The notes under the pieces: generated by a model
Seen by the model: only the letters and a program-made list of their open reading frames with translations
What the model was told of the DNA's origin: nothing
The model's database searches: none
Program-made: the position numbers and the translations under genes
Part shown: piece by piece, positions 18,636 through 30,300 of the stretch
How the letters are laid out: each line of letters starts with the position of its first letter
How positions within the stretch are numbered: the first letter of the stretch is position 1
Source: DATMER01 sp035536935
GTDB taxonomy: Bacteria; Acidobacteriota; Thermoanaerobaculia; Multivoradales; UBA5704
Direction of reading: 5' to 3'
DNA length: 64,000 nt
NCBI GenBank assembly: GCA_035536935.1
Contig: DATLNC010000137.1
Location: 1-64,000, forward strand

Positions 18636-18731
18636 CAGGTTGACAATGAATAGCTTAAGCGTGTCGGGTCTGTCCCGTTTCGGAATCCGCAGGGCACTTA
18701 GGAGGGTGAGCGCCCCCCGACGGAGTGCCTG
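18636..18731 (+). other. 96-bp spacer between NRPS-1 and NRPS-2
   Basis: This is the longest noncoding stretch in the window and locally the most AT-rich. It holds a perfect TTGACA at 18640-18645 but no convincing -10 box 16-18 bases downstream, a small palindrome gcttaagc at 18653-18660, and a strong Shine-Dalgarno-like AGGAGGGTGAG at 18700-18710 lying about 21 bases before the chosen start. No terminator hairpin is seen, so read-through from NRPS-1 is expected. There is no remnant of the missing condensation N-lobe here. Confidence 0.7.
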
Positions 18732-18734
18732 TTG
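18722..18734 (+). promoter_or_regulatory. Ribosome binding site and TTG start of NRPS-2
   Basis: GGAG at 18722-18725 is 6 bases before TTG at 18732. An in-frame stop at 18699-18701 and the absence of any in-frame ATG or GTG before TTG restrict the start to CTG 18729, TTG 18732 or ATG 18741. TTG has the best spacing to GGAG; ATG 18741 remains possible and changes only three residues. Confidence 0.5.
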
Positions 18735-21311
18735 AAACCCATGAACTCAAGTGTTCGCCCTTCGGCGGCTCTCAGGCCGCAGCTCGACTTCTGGCGTAGC
18801 CGGTTGGTGGGGCTTCCTGCGCCCATCGAGCTGCCTGCCGACCGCCTGCGCGCATCCGGCCCGCTGCTGCGCCGCGAGTTGGAGATCCTGGACCTTCCGG
18901 AAGGGTTGCTCGATGCGCTGGAACAGGCCGGCCACCGGCATGGGGCGGACCTCTCGATGACCCTGCTCGCCGGCTTTCTTGCGCTGCTCCACCGATATAC
19001 CGGGCGCGAGGACCTGGTCATCGGCGCGCCTCTGGCGGATGCCGAGGATGCGGGTCTGCTCCCGCTGCGTGTGGACGTCGGCGGGGATCCTCCATTCGCG
19101 GAGTTGCTCGGCCGCATCCGTGAGGCCGTACGCTCGGCCAGGGACCACCAGGACCTCTCGCTGGAGGAGCTTCTGGAGGAGCTCCGGAAGGAGATGCCGA
19201 CGGAGCTGGGAACAGGGCTCGATCCGTCCCGGCATCCGCTGTTTCAGGTGGCGTTCGTGCCCGGGGCGAACCTGGACAGCGCTGGTCTCGACATGGAGCT
19301 GGGCCTCGTGCGCCGTAGCAGCCGGGTCGCACTCGCCGCCGGCTACGCGTCCGACCTGTTCGACGCGGCCACGGTGAGCCGTCTGCTCGGCCACTTCCTG
19401 AACCTGCTGGAGGGGATCGCCGCCGGAGACGGCGAAGGCGTCCGGGTGTCGGAGCTCCCCCTGCTCGGCTCCGAGGAGCGAAAACAGGTGCTGTTGACTT
19501 GGAGCGGCTCGGATACCGGGCTCCACGAAGCCCCGGTGCACGAGATCGCCCTGCAGCAGGCTCTCGCCCGGCCCGAGGCGCTGGCTGTGTCCTGGGATGG
19601 CGGCAGCCTGACCTACGGCGAGCTGCTGGATCGGTCCCTGCGCTTGGCGACCTGGCTGCGCCGCCGCGGCCTCGGCGCCGAGGACCTGGTGGCTCTGCGG
19701 TTGGAGCGCTCCCCGGAGCTGGTGGTCTCCAGCCTCGGCGTCCTGCTGGCTGGTGCCGCCTACCTGCCGATCGACCCCTCCAACCCGCCCGAGCGTCTGG
19801 CCTACGTGGTCCGCGACTCCGGGGCCTCGCTGCTGCTGACAGTGGAGCGGCTGCGCTCCCCCGGCGTGCCGCTGGAGCAGGTGGTATTGGAATCGCTGGA
19901 ATCGTTGGAATCGTTGGAATCGTTGGAGTCCTTCGACCCGAAGGGCGATCTGCATCCGGAGCCGCAGCTGGAGCCCGATCCCGACCGGCTGGCCTACGTG
20001 ATCTACACCTCGGGCTCTACCGGCGCTCCCAAGGGGACCGACCTCATCCATCGCGGGCTGTCAAACACGATCGCACACTACCTGAGCAAGTACCTGGCCG
20101 GAGCTGGGGAGCGGCTGGCGCTGCTCGCCAGCCCCGGGTTCGATGCCTCCGTGTTGGAAATCTGGCTCGCCCTGACCACCGGCTCCTCGCTTCACGTCGC
20201 GCCTGCGGAGATCCTGGCCTCGGCGCCGGACCTGCTCGACTGGTACGCGCGCGAGGGGATCACCCATTCCTACGCCCCCCCGGTCCAGGTGGAGGCGATG
20301 CTCGGGGAGACGATGCCGCCCGACCTGAAGCTGCGCCGGCTGCTGTCGGGTGGCGACCGCCTGCGACTGCGGCCCCGGGCGGACTGCCCGTTCGTCGTCG
20401 TGAACAACTATGGCCCGACCGAGGTCAGCATCGCCACCACCGAGGCCATTGTCGCGACGGACGGCGACCGGTCTCCCACCATTGGCCGGCCTCTCGACAA
20501 CGTGCGCGTCTATCTGCTCGACGCCGCTTTCCAGCCGGTGCCGACGGGCGTGCCAGGCGAGCTGTACATCGGCGGTGAAGGCGTGGCACGGGGCTATCGC
20601 GGGCGGCCGGACCTGACGGCCGAGCGGTTCGTCCCCGATCCATTCGGTCCGCCCGGAGCCCGGCTCTATCGATCCGGCGACCTGGCGCGCTGGCTCTCGT
20701 CCGGCGAGATCGATTTCATCGGCCGCGCCGACCATCAGGTCAAGCTCCGTGGCTTCCGGATCGAGTTGGGCGAGGTCGAGTCGGTGCTGCTCGGCCATCC
20801 GGGCGTACGCGAGGCCGCGGTGCTTCTGCGCACCGCCGAGGGCCGGCTCGCCGGTTATGTGGCCCTGGCGCCCAACGGAGAGGCGCCATCGATCCCCGAG
20901 CTGCGGAAGCATCTGGCTTCCCAACTCCCCGAGTACATGGTGCCAACCGCCTGGGCCGTGCTCGAATCTCTGCCGTTGAGCGCCAGCGGCAAGGTGGACC
21001 GCCGCGCCCTGGAGCGCGTGCAGACCGCAGCTGTGGCAGATGAAGGCGAGACGGCTCCGCGCACCCAGCTCGAGGAGTTGCTGGTCGACCTCTTCACCGA
21101 GGTTCTGGACGTCCCGGGCGGCATCGGCATCCACCAGGACTTCTTCCAGCTCGGCGGCCACTCTCTCCTCGCCACGCGGCTCGCCTCGCGGGTGCGCGAG
21201 CTGTGCGGCGTCGATCTGGGCCTGCGCTCCGTGTTCGAGCATCCGACCGTGGCAAGCCTGGCTTCCTGGATCGAGCGCCAGCAGGGCCGCGGTCTTGAGG
21301 GGGAAACTGCG
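18732..21311 (+). other. NRPS-2 module 7 (half C, A, T): hydrophobic, unassigned
   Basis: The condensation remnant runs to about 19535 and has no catalytic His motif. The A domain reads DALYLGNIAK and groups with module 1 (DAFFMGNIAK). It contains a five-copy Leu-Glu-Ser repeat before the P-loop (19887-19931). Core motifs are otherwise intact, including A10 SASGKVDRRAL, and the carrier serine is at 21162, so loading should work even though condensation at this C domain should not. Confidence 0.86.
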
Positions 21312-24300
21312 ATCCCGCTCACTCCAGCCCCCGCCGGACCGGCGCCCCTATCGAGCGCCCAGCAGCGCCTTTGGTTCCTGGAGCGGCTCCGTCCCGGCAC
21401 CGCGCTCTACAATCTGGCCCAGCTCTTCGACCTGCGTGGAGAGCTGGCCGTGCCCGCGCTGGCCGCGGCCTTCGATGGGGTCGTCCGCCGCCACGAGGCG
21501 TTGCGCACGCTGTTTGCTCCCGACTCCGAGGGGGGGAGCCTCGGAGACGATCCGGTCCAACTCGTCTGCCGCGAGTCGCTGCAGCCCGAGCCCCTGCCCG
21601 TCGTCGACCTGGGCGACCTGCCCGAGCCGGCCCGCCAGGCCGAGGCAGAACGGATCACCCAGGAGGAGGCGCGCCGGCCGTACGACCTGGAGCGTGGTCC
21701 TCTCATGAGGACCGCCCTGCTGCGGCTCGGCCCCGAGGAGCACCGGCTCCTGATCGGTACCCACCACATCGTGTCCGACGCCTGGTCGGTGGGCGTGCTC
21801 CTGCGCGAGCTGTCGGCCCTCTACCGGGCTGCCCTCGCCGTCCATGCCTCCCCTCTGCCGCCCCTGCCCGTGCAGTATCCCGGGTTCGCCGTCTGGCAGC
21901 ACCGCCGGCTGACGGAGGAGGCCGCGGAGGTTCAGCTCGCCTGGTGGCGCGAGCACCTGGCCGGGGTGCCCGCGGTCCTGGAGCTTCCCCCTGACCGGCC
22001 TCGGCCCGCGGTCCCGTCGTTCCGGGGCGAGCGGCTGCGGGTCCCCCTCGGGGCCGACCTTGAGCCCGCCATCCTCGCCCTCGGCCGGCGCCAGGGCGCC
22101 ACCCTCTTCATGACCCTGCTGGCCGCCTTCCAGGCGCTCCTGCACCGCTACACGCTCCAGGAAGACTTCGTGATCGGCTCACCCGTGGCGGGCCGGGACC
22201 GGCTGGAGCTGGAGGCGCTGATCGGGTTCTTCGTCAACATGCTGCCGCTGCGCGCCGAAGCGTCGGAGGAGACGGTGTTCTCAGGCCTGCTCGCCAGCGT
22301 GCGCGAGTCGGTGCTGGCCGGCTTCGCCCACCAGGCCCTCCCCTTCGACCGCCTCGTCGAAGAGCTGGCGCCGCAGCGCGACCTGTCGCGCATGCCACTG
22401 TTCCAAGTGGTCTTCGCCCTCCAGGAGGCGATGGCCGGACCGGACCTCGGCGTCGCGGTGACGGCGGCCGTCGAGGTCGATACCGGCGTCTCAAAGTTCG
22501 ACTTCGCCTTGTTGGTAGAGCGCGGCCCGCGCGGGCTCGACGCCATCGCCGAGTACTCCCTCGACCTCTTCGAGCGTGCAAGCGTGGAGAGGATGCTCGG
22601 CGCCTTCCGCGTGCTCGTCGCGGGCGCGCTGGCCGATCCGGCCGCGCCGCTAGCGGAACTGCCCCTGCTGGCTTCCGGGGAGCGCGAGCAGGTGGTGTTC
22701 GGCTGGAACCGGACCGTGGCAGACATCCCCGACCAGCCAGTTCACCGGCTGTTCGAGCGGCAGGCCGCTGCCCGTCCGGGAGCCCTGGCCGTAGCCTCCG
22801 CGGAGGAGGCCTTGACATACGGCGAGCTGGAGCGGCGCGCCAACCTGCTGGCGTGGCGGCTGCGTCGGTTGGGCGTCGGTCCCGACGACCTGGTGGCGGT
22901 GCTGCTTGAGCGCTCTGTCGAGCTGCCGCTCGCTGCGCTAGCGGCGCTCAAGGCGGGGGGGACCTACCTGCCGATCGATCCCGCTTACCCGTCTGAGCGG
23001 GTGCTCTACATTCTGCGCGACGCCGGGGCCCGGGCGCTGCTGACCAGCTCCCGTGTACTGGCCACGCTGCCCGAGGTGCTGCTCCACGGCGGGCGTATGA
23101 TCCTGTTCGACGGCGAGGCCGATCCGCTCGAGAGCCTGGAAGAGGGCGCCGATGAGGGCAAGGTGCCGCCGCCGGTCGACTTCGATCCCGACGGGCTCGC
23201 CTATGTTATCTACACCTCGGGCTCGACCGGCGCGCCGAAGGGCACCGAGCTGCACCACCGCGGCCTCTCCAACCTCATGGCCTGGCACAGCCGCGACAAC
23301 GGCATGAGCCCCGTGGACCGCTCGTCGCTGGTGGCCGGCCCGGGCTTCGACGCGTCGGTCTGGGAGACGTGGCCGCCGCTCGTCGCGGGCGCCTCCATCC
23401 ATGTGGCGCCGCCGGACGTCCTGCTCTCGCCACCGGCGATCCTCTTCTGGATGGCGGAGCGCGGCATCACAGTGGCGTTCCTGCCCACGCCGCTCGCCGA
23501 AGGGGTGCTTGCCGAGCCGATGCCCGAGGGCCTCGCGCTGCGCGTCCTCCACACCGGCGGCGACCGGCTCCATCGGCGGCCGAGCGCGGACGTGCGCTTT
23601 GAGCTCGTCAACCTCTACGGTCCGACCGAGTCCACGGCGGTGACCACCTACTGCCATGTCGCCTCGGTGGGGGAGAAGGCGCCGCACATCGGCCTTCCGA
23701 TCTCGAACCTGCGCGTCCATATCCTCGACCGCGGCTTCGCCCCCGTACCGGTGGGAGTGCCCGGCGAGCTCTGCGCGGCCGGCGTGGCGCTGGCGCGCGG
23801 CTACAGGCGGCGGCCCGACCTCACGGCCGAGAGGTTCATCCCCGATCCGCTGGGCGGGCCCGGCGAGCGGATCTACCGCACGGGCGACTTGGCACGCCGT
23901 CTACCGAACGGCGAGCTCGAGTTCCTCGGCCGGATCGACCATCAGGTCAAGATCCGCGGCTACCGGATCGAACTGGGGGAGATCGAGGCCGCGATTCGGC
24001 GCCACCCCGGCGTGCGCGAGGCCGTCGCGCTGGTGCGTGAGACCGACAAGCGCCTGGTCGGCTGCCTCGTGCTGAACGAGGACGGCGGGCTGCGCGCGGA
24101 TGGCGCTGGCGAGGCGCTGCGCGCGTTCCTCTCCAGCTCGCTTCCCGAGATCATGATCCCATCGGCTTGGGTCTACCTCGAGGCGCTGCCGCTCACTCCG
24201 AACGGCAAGGTGGACCGCCGTGCCCTGGCTCGTATCGCTCCCGCTCCCGAAGCGCACGCTGCGTCCGCGCCGCCGCGCACTCCGACCGAGGCGGCGGTGG

Positions 24301-27300
24301 CCGAGGTCTGGTCGGACCTGCTGGGTGTCGAGGGGATCGGCGCCTTCGACGATTTCTTCGCGCTCGGCGGCCATTCGCTGCTCGCCGCCCGCCTGGCCGC
24401 CCGCATCCAGGAGCGGCTCGGCGTCGAGCTGCCGTTGCGCGTGATCTTCCAAGAGCCAACGGTAGCCCGCCTGGCCGCCTGGATCGAGGCCGAGCGGCAC
24501 CATGGTGATGTTGCCGCCGGTCCTAGCTTGGCGGCGGGTGTGGCGGCGGCGCCGCTCTCCTTCGCGCAGCAGCGCCTGTGGCTCCTGGATCGGATGGAGC
24601 CGGGCTCGGCTGCATACAATATGCCGATTCTCCTGCACCTCTCGGGCTCGCTGCGGCCGGATGTCCTGGCCCTGGTGCTGGCCGAGGTGGTACGTCGTCA
24701 TGCCGCGCTGCGCACCACGTTCGAGGTGCCCGAGGGCGCCGAGGATCCTGTCCAGGTCGTGCACCCTCTGGTTGGCTGGAACCTGCCCCTGGTGAACCTC
24801 GCGGGCCTACCCGGGTGGCCTGGGTGCGAAGCCGAGGCGGTCCGCCTCGTCACGGAGGAGTCCAGCCGTCCGTTCGACCTGCAACGCGGGCCCCTGTTGA
24901 GGACCGCCCTGCTGCGTATGGGGGCGGACGATCACCGCCTGGTCGTCACGATGCACCACATCGTCTCCGACGGCTGGTCTGTAGAGGTGCTGCTGCGCGA
25001 GTTGGGGGCTGTCTACCGGGCTTTCATCGCCGGACGGCCGTCGCCGCTGCTGGATCTGCCGGTGCAGTACCCTGACTTCTCGGTCTGGCAGCGGAACTGG
25101 CTTGCGGGGGAGGAGCAGGAGCGCCAGCTCGCTTATTGGCGCAGGCGCCTCGACGGAATGGCCGTGCCGCAGGTCCTCGAGCTTCCTGCGGACCGGCCCC
25201 GCCCGACCGTGTGGAGCTATCGCGGCGCGGCCTACGAGGAGGAGGTGACGCGGGAGCTGGCCGGAAGGCTCGAGCAGCTCGGCCAGCGCTATGGAGCCAC
25301 CCCGTTCATGACCTTTCTCGCCGCCTTTTTCGCGCTGCTGCACCGCTACACGGCGCAAGAGGACCTCCTGGTCGGAGCGCCGCTGGCTGGTCGCGGTCGG
25401 CCTGAGATCGCGGGGCTGATCGGCTTTTTCGTCAACAGCCTGGCTCTGCGGGTGAGCCTGGCTGGCGACCCCACCTTCCCGGAGCTGCTCGCGCGGGTTC
25501 GGGAGGCGGTGCTCGGAGCGCATGCCCACCAGGATCTCCCGTTCGAGAAGCTCGTGGCGGACCTGGTGCCCAGCCGCGATCTCTCGCGCAACCCCTTGTT
25601 CCAGGTGATGCTCGCTTTCCAGAGTTCCCCGCCCGAGGAGCGCATCGCCGAGGGGCTGGCGATGAAGCTGGCCGCGATCCCGAGTGTCACGGCGAAGTTC
25701 GACCTCACCTTTGGGGTGCGGCTCGAAAGCGAGCGGACAGTCTTCGATCTCGAGTACAGCACCGACCTGTTCGACGCCGCCACCATGCGGCGCTTCGTCC
25801 AGCACTTCGTCCGGTTGCTCGAGGGCATCGTGGAGGTCCCTGCGAGGCGCGCCTCGGAGCTGCCGCTGCTGACAGAGGCCGAGGCACAGCAGCTCGTCGA
25901 GTGGAACGACACGGCGGCGGCCTTCCCGGAAGGACTCTGCCTTCACGAGTTGATCGAGGGGCAGGTGGAGCGCACGCCTGGGAGACCGGCGGTGACCTGC
26001 GACGGCCGCAGTCTCACCTACCGGGAGCTGAACGATGCGGCCGACCGCCTCACGCGACGTCTGCGGTCGGCAGGGGTGGGGCCGGAGAGCGTCGTTGGCT
26101 TCCTTGCTGAGCGGTCGCTCGAAATGGTGGTTGGCCTGCTGGCCGTGCTCAAGTCGGGAGGGGCCTACCTTCCGCTCGATCCGGACCATCCCTCGGAGCG
26201 GCTGGCCCTCATGCTCGCTGACTCAGGAGCGTGCCTCGTGCTGGTGCAGGAACGGCTGCAGGAGAAGCTGAGGTCGCTTGCGGCGCCGATCCTCCCTCTC
26301 GATGGCGTGGCGGAGCCGGGCCTGGATGCGGAGCGGCCGACGCCGCGGTCGGAGGTACAGCCGGACAACCTGGCGTACGTGATCTACACCTCGGGCTCGA
26401 CGGGACTGCCGAAAGGGACGATGGTCCCGCACCGGGCGATCGTCAACCACATGTTCTGGATGCAGTCGCAGCTCCCTCTCGGCTCTTCGGACCGGGTTCT
26501 CCAGAAGACTACGTTCAGCTTCGACGCTTCGATATGGGAGTTCTGGGCTCCGCTGATGGCCGGCTCGCTGCTGGTGATGGCCCTGCCGGGGGAGCAGCGC
26601 GATCCCGGCGCCCTGGTGCGCAGGATCCAGGAGGACGAAGTGACCGTGCTGCAGGTGGTGCCGTCGCTGCTCGGCGCCCTGGTGGAGTTCGGCGGGTTTG
26701 GGGATTGCCGCAGCCTGCGGCGGGTCTGCTGTGGCGGTGAAGCGCTGTCCCCCGACTTGGTGGCGGACTTCTTCCGGGTTTCCCAAGCGGAGCTGCTCAA
26801 CCTCTACGGCCCGACGGAGGCGGCGGTGGACGTCACCTCGTGGGCCTGCGAATGGGCCGGCCGCCGGGGGAAAGTGCCGATCGGCCGTCCTGTGTCCAAC
26901 ACCCGGGTCCATGTCATGGACCGCGGGTTGCGCGCCGTGCCGGTCGGAGTTCCGGGGGAACTGCTGATCGGTGGCGTGCAGGTGGGCCGGGGCTACCTGA
27001 CGCGGCCGGAGCTGACCGCGGCGCGCTTCGTGCCCGACCCGATTTCCGGGGAGGCGGGAGCGCGGCTCTACCGTACCGGTGATTTGGTGAGACGGCTGCC
27101 GGACGGGTCGGTGGACTTCCTGGGCCGGATCGATCATCAGGTCAAGCTACGGGGCCTGCGCATCGAGCTGGGAGAAATTGAGGCGGCGCTCTGCCGTCAT
27201 CCGGGCGTCTCGCGCGCGGCCGTCCTGGCGCGGGAAGAGAGGATCGGGGCCTTCTACGTGCCTGCCGGAGAGAGCATCCCCAACCCGGCCGATCTGGTTG

Positions 27301-30300
27301 CCGCGTTGCGCCGGGAGCTGCCGGAATACATGATCCCGGCGTGGTTCGTGGCGCTCCCCGCCCTGCCGCTCACCTCGAACGGCAAGATCGACCGGCGCGC
27401 TCTGACGGGGATCGCGCCGGCTGCCGTGGAGAGCGTCTCGGACATCCCTCCTCGGACCCCTGTGGAAAGGGAGTTGGCCCGGATCTGGTCGGCCCTTCTG
27501 GGGATCGAGGGGATCGGCGCCCACGACGACTTCTTCGCATTGGGCGGCCACTCGCTTCTGGCCGCGCGGCTGACCGCGCGAGTGCACGAGCGGCTCGGCG
27601 TCGACCTGCCGTTGCGCGTGATCTTTCAGGAGCCCACGGTCGTCCGCCTCGCCGGCTGGATCGAGGCCGCTCGCCAAGGGTTGTCCGCGGGTCCGAGCCT
27701 CGTGGCGGGCCTTGCCGGCGAGGTGGCACCCCTTTCGTTTGCTCAGCAGCGCCTCTGGTTCTTCGAGCAGCTCCAGCCGGGATCTCCGGCCTATAACATC
27801 CCGATCCCTTTCCGCCTCACCGGGCCGCTGCGGCCGGAGCTGCTGGCTGCGGCGCTGGCCGAGGTGGTGCGCCGCCATGGCACCTTGCGCACCACGTTCG
27901 AGGTGCCCGAGGGCGCCGCCGAGCCGGTGCAGGTGGTCCATCCCGCGGTTGGCTGGCACCTCCCCGCGATCGATCTGGGAGCCTTGCCTCCGGAGCTGCG
28001 CGAGGCCGAGGCCGGGCGGGTGGCTGCCGAGGACTCGCGCCGGCCGTTCGACATTCGGCGGTTCCCGCTGATGCGCACGACCCTGCTCCGTCTTGGTGCG
28101 AGCGAGCACCGGCTGCTCGCCACTCTGCACCACATCGTCTCCGACGGCTGGTCGATGGAGATTCTGGAGCGCGAGCTGGGGATCCTCTACGACGCGCTCT
28201 CCACGGACCGGCCGTCGCTCCTGCCGGAGCTGCCAGTGCAGTACGGCGATTTTGCAGTCTGGCAGCGGAGCTGGCTGTCCGGCCACGAGCTGGAGCGGCA
28301 GCTCGCCTACTGGCGCAGCCGCCTGGCCGAGCCTCCGGCGCTGGAACTGCCCACCGACCATCCGCGACCCGCGATCTGGAGCCAGCTCGGGGCCATGGAG
28401 ATGGCTTTCCTGCCGGGCGAGCTGGCGGACCGGCTGGACGAGGTGGGCCGGAGCTACGGCGCCACGTCGTTCATGACGCTCTTCGCGGCCTTCCTGGCAC
28501 TGCTTCAGCGCTACACCTCGCAGGAGGATCTCGTCGTGGGGACGCCCCTGGCCGGGCGCGGCAGGCCGGAGATCCAGGATCTCATCGGCTTCTTCGTCAA
28601 CACCCTGGCCCTGCGGGTATCGCTCGACGGCGATCCATCTTTTGAGACGCTGCTCGCCCGAGCGCGCGAGTGCGTGCTGGAGGCCTACGACCATCAGGAC
28701 GTCCCCTTCGAGAAGCTCGTGGCCGAGCTGGCGCCCACTCCCGACCTGTCGCGTAACCCGCTGTTCCAGGTGGCCTTCACCGTCCAGGAGCGCCAGGAGC
28801 CGGTGCGGATCGGCGACGATCTGGTCCTCTCCACAGGAGAGTGGGTTCACCACGGCACTGCCAAGTTCGACTTGTCGCTCCACGCCCAACGCACGGCGCA
28901 GGGGCTGGAGCTCTTGGCGGAGTACGGCACCGACCTCTTCGACGGGTCCACGGTTCGGCGCCTGATGGGCCACTTCCGTCGGCTCGTGGAGGGGATCGCG
29001 GCGGCGGGAGGGGAGCGGGCGCGCCTGTCCGAGCTGCCGTTGCTCGACGGGGCCGAGCGCGAGCAGGTGCTCACGGCGTGGAACCGGACGGCGGAGGAGA
29101 TCCCGGAGGAACCGGTCCACCGACTGGTTTTCCGGTGGGCGGAGGTCACGCCCGACGCGATTGCGGTGTCCTGGGAGGGTGGGAGCCTGACCTATGCCGG
29201 GCTGGCCCGCCGGGCCGCGGACCTGGCGGACCGTCTGCTCGGCAAAGGGGTGGGACCGGAGACCGTGGTGGCGCTACGCCTTGAGCGCTCGGCCGATCTG
29301 GTGGCCGCGGCTCTGGCCGTTCTAGAAACAGGTGGAGCCTACCTGCCCATTGACCCGGCGCATCCGGAGGAGCGGGCGGAGTGGATCGTGAGGGATTCAG
29401 GAGCAGCGCTCCTGCTGACGGCGGAGACCCTCGAGGCTCTGGAACAGGAGGCGGTTCCCTCTCCTGCCCGGCAGCGCAGGGGAGGGCGGGGCAGGGGGCT
29501 TCTTCCCAACTCCCTCGCCTATGTCATCTACACGTCGGGTTCCACCGGCACCCCCAAGGGCACGGAGCTGTGCCATCGCGGGCTCTCCAATCTGATCGCC
29601 TGGCATCGCCGGGCCCATGCCCTCGGTCCGGGTGACGCGTCTACTCTGTTGGCCGGCCCGGGGTTCGACGCTTCGGTCTGGGAAACGTGGTTCCCGCTCA
29701 CCGCCGGGGCCACCTTGCACGTGCCGCCGCGAGATGTGCTGCTGTCGTCCCCAAGATTGCTGGAGTGGTTGGCGATGAAGGAGCTCACGTTCGCCTTCCT
29801 CCCCACACCGCTGGCCGAGGCGGTACTCCTCGAGCCGCTGCCGGCCGGGCTTTCCCTGCACACCCTTTTCACCGGCGGCGACCGGCTTCGGCTGCGGCCA
29901 GCGCCGGACCTGCCGTTCGCATTGGTCAATCTCTACGGCCCCGCCGAGTGCACCGTGGTGGCCCTGGCCGGCCGTGTGGCACCGGCGGGGGAGCGGAGGG
30001 CGGAGCTCCCGGAGATCGGCTTCCCTATCGCTAACACCCGGGCCTACATCCTCGACCGCTGGCTGCAGCTGGTTCCGGTCGGAGTACCCGGCGAGATCTG
30101 CCTGGCCGGCGAGGGCCTGGCCCGTTGCTACCGCAACCGGCCGGAGCTGACCGCGCGTGCCTTCGTCCCCGATCCCTTCGACGAGGGAAAGCGCCTGTAC
30201 CGCACCGGCGACCTGGCGCGCTGGCTCCCGTCGGGCACGATCGAGTTCCTCGGCCGGGCCGATCATCAGGTAAAGATCCGTGGCCAGCGCATCGAGCTCG

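Noticed and set aside
18640..18673. Promoter for NRPS-2 from the perfect TTGACA
   Set aside because: No plausible -10 box at the right distance and no terminator before it; kept only as a note on the spacer.
18725..18799. Small GTG-started peptide overlapping the start of NRPS-2, placed well behind the strong AGGAGGGTGAG
   Set aside because: It is about 24 codons, out of frame with NRPS-2 and has no similarity that I recognise; a leader role cannot be supported.
19887..19931. CRISPR-like array
   Set aside because: The 9-bp units are contiguous, with no spacers, and lie in register with NRPS codons.
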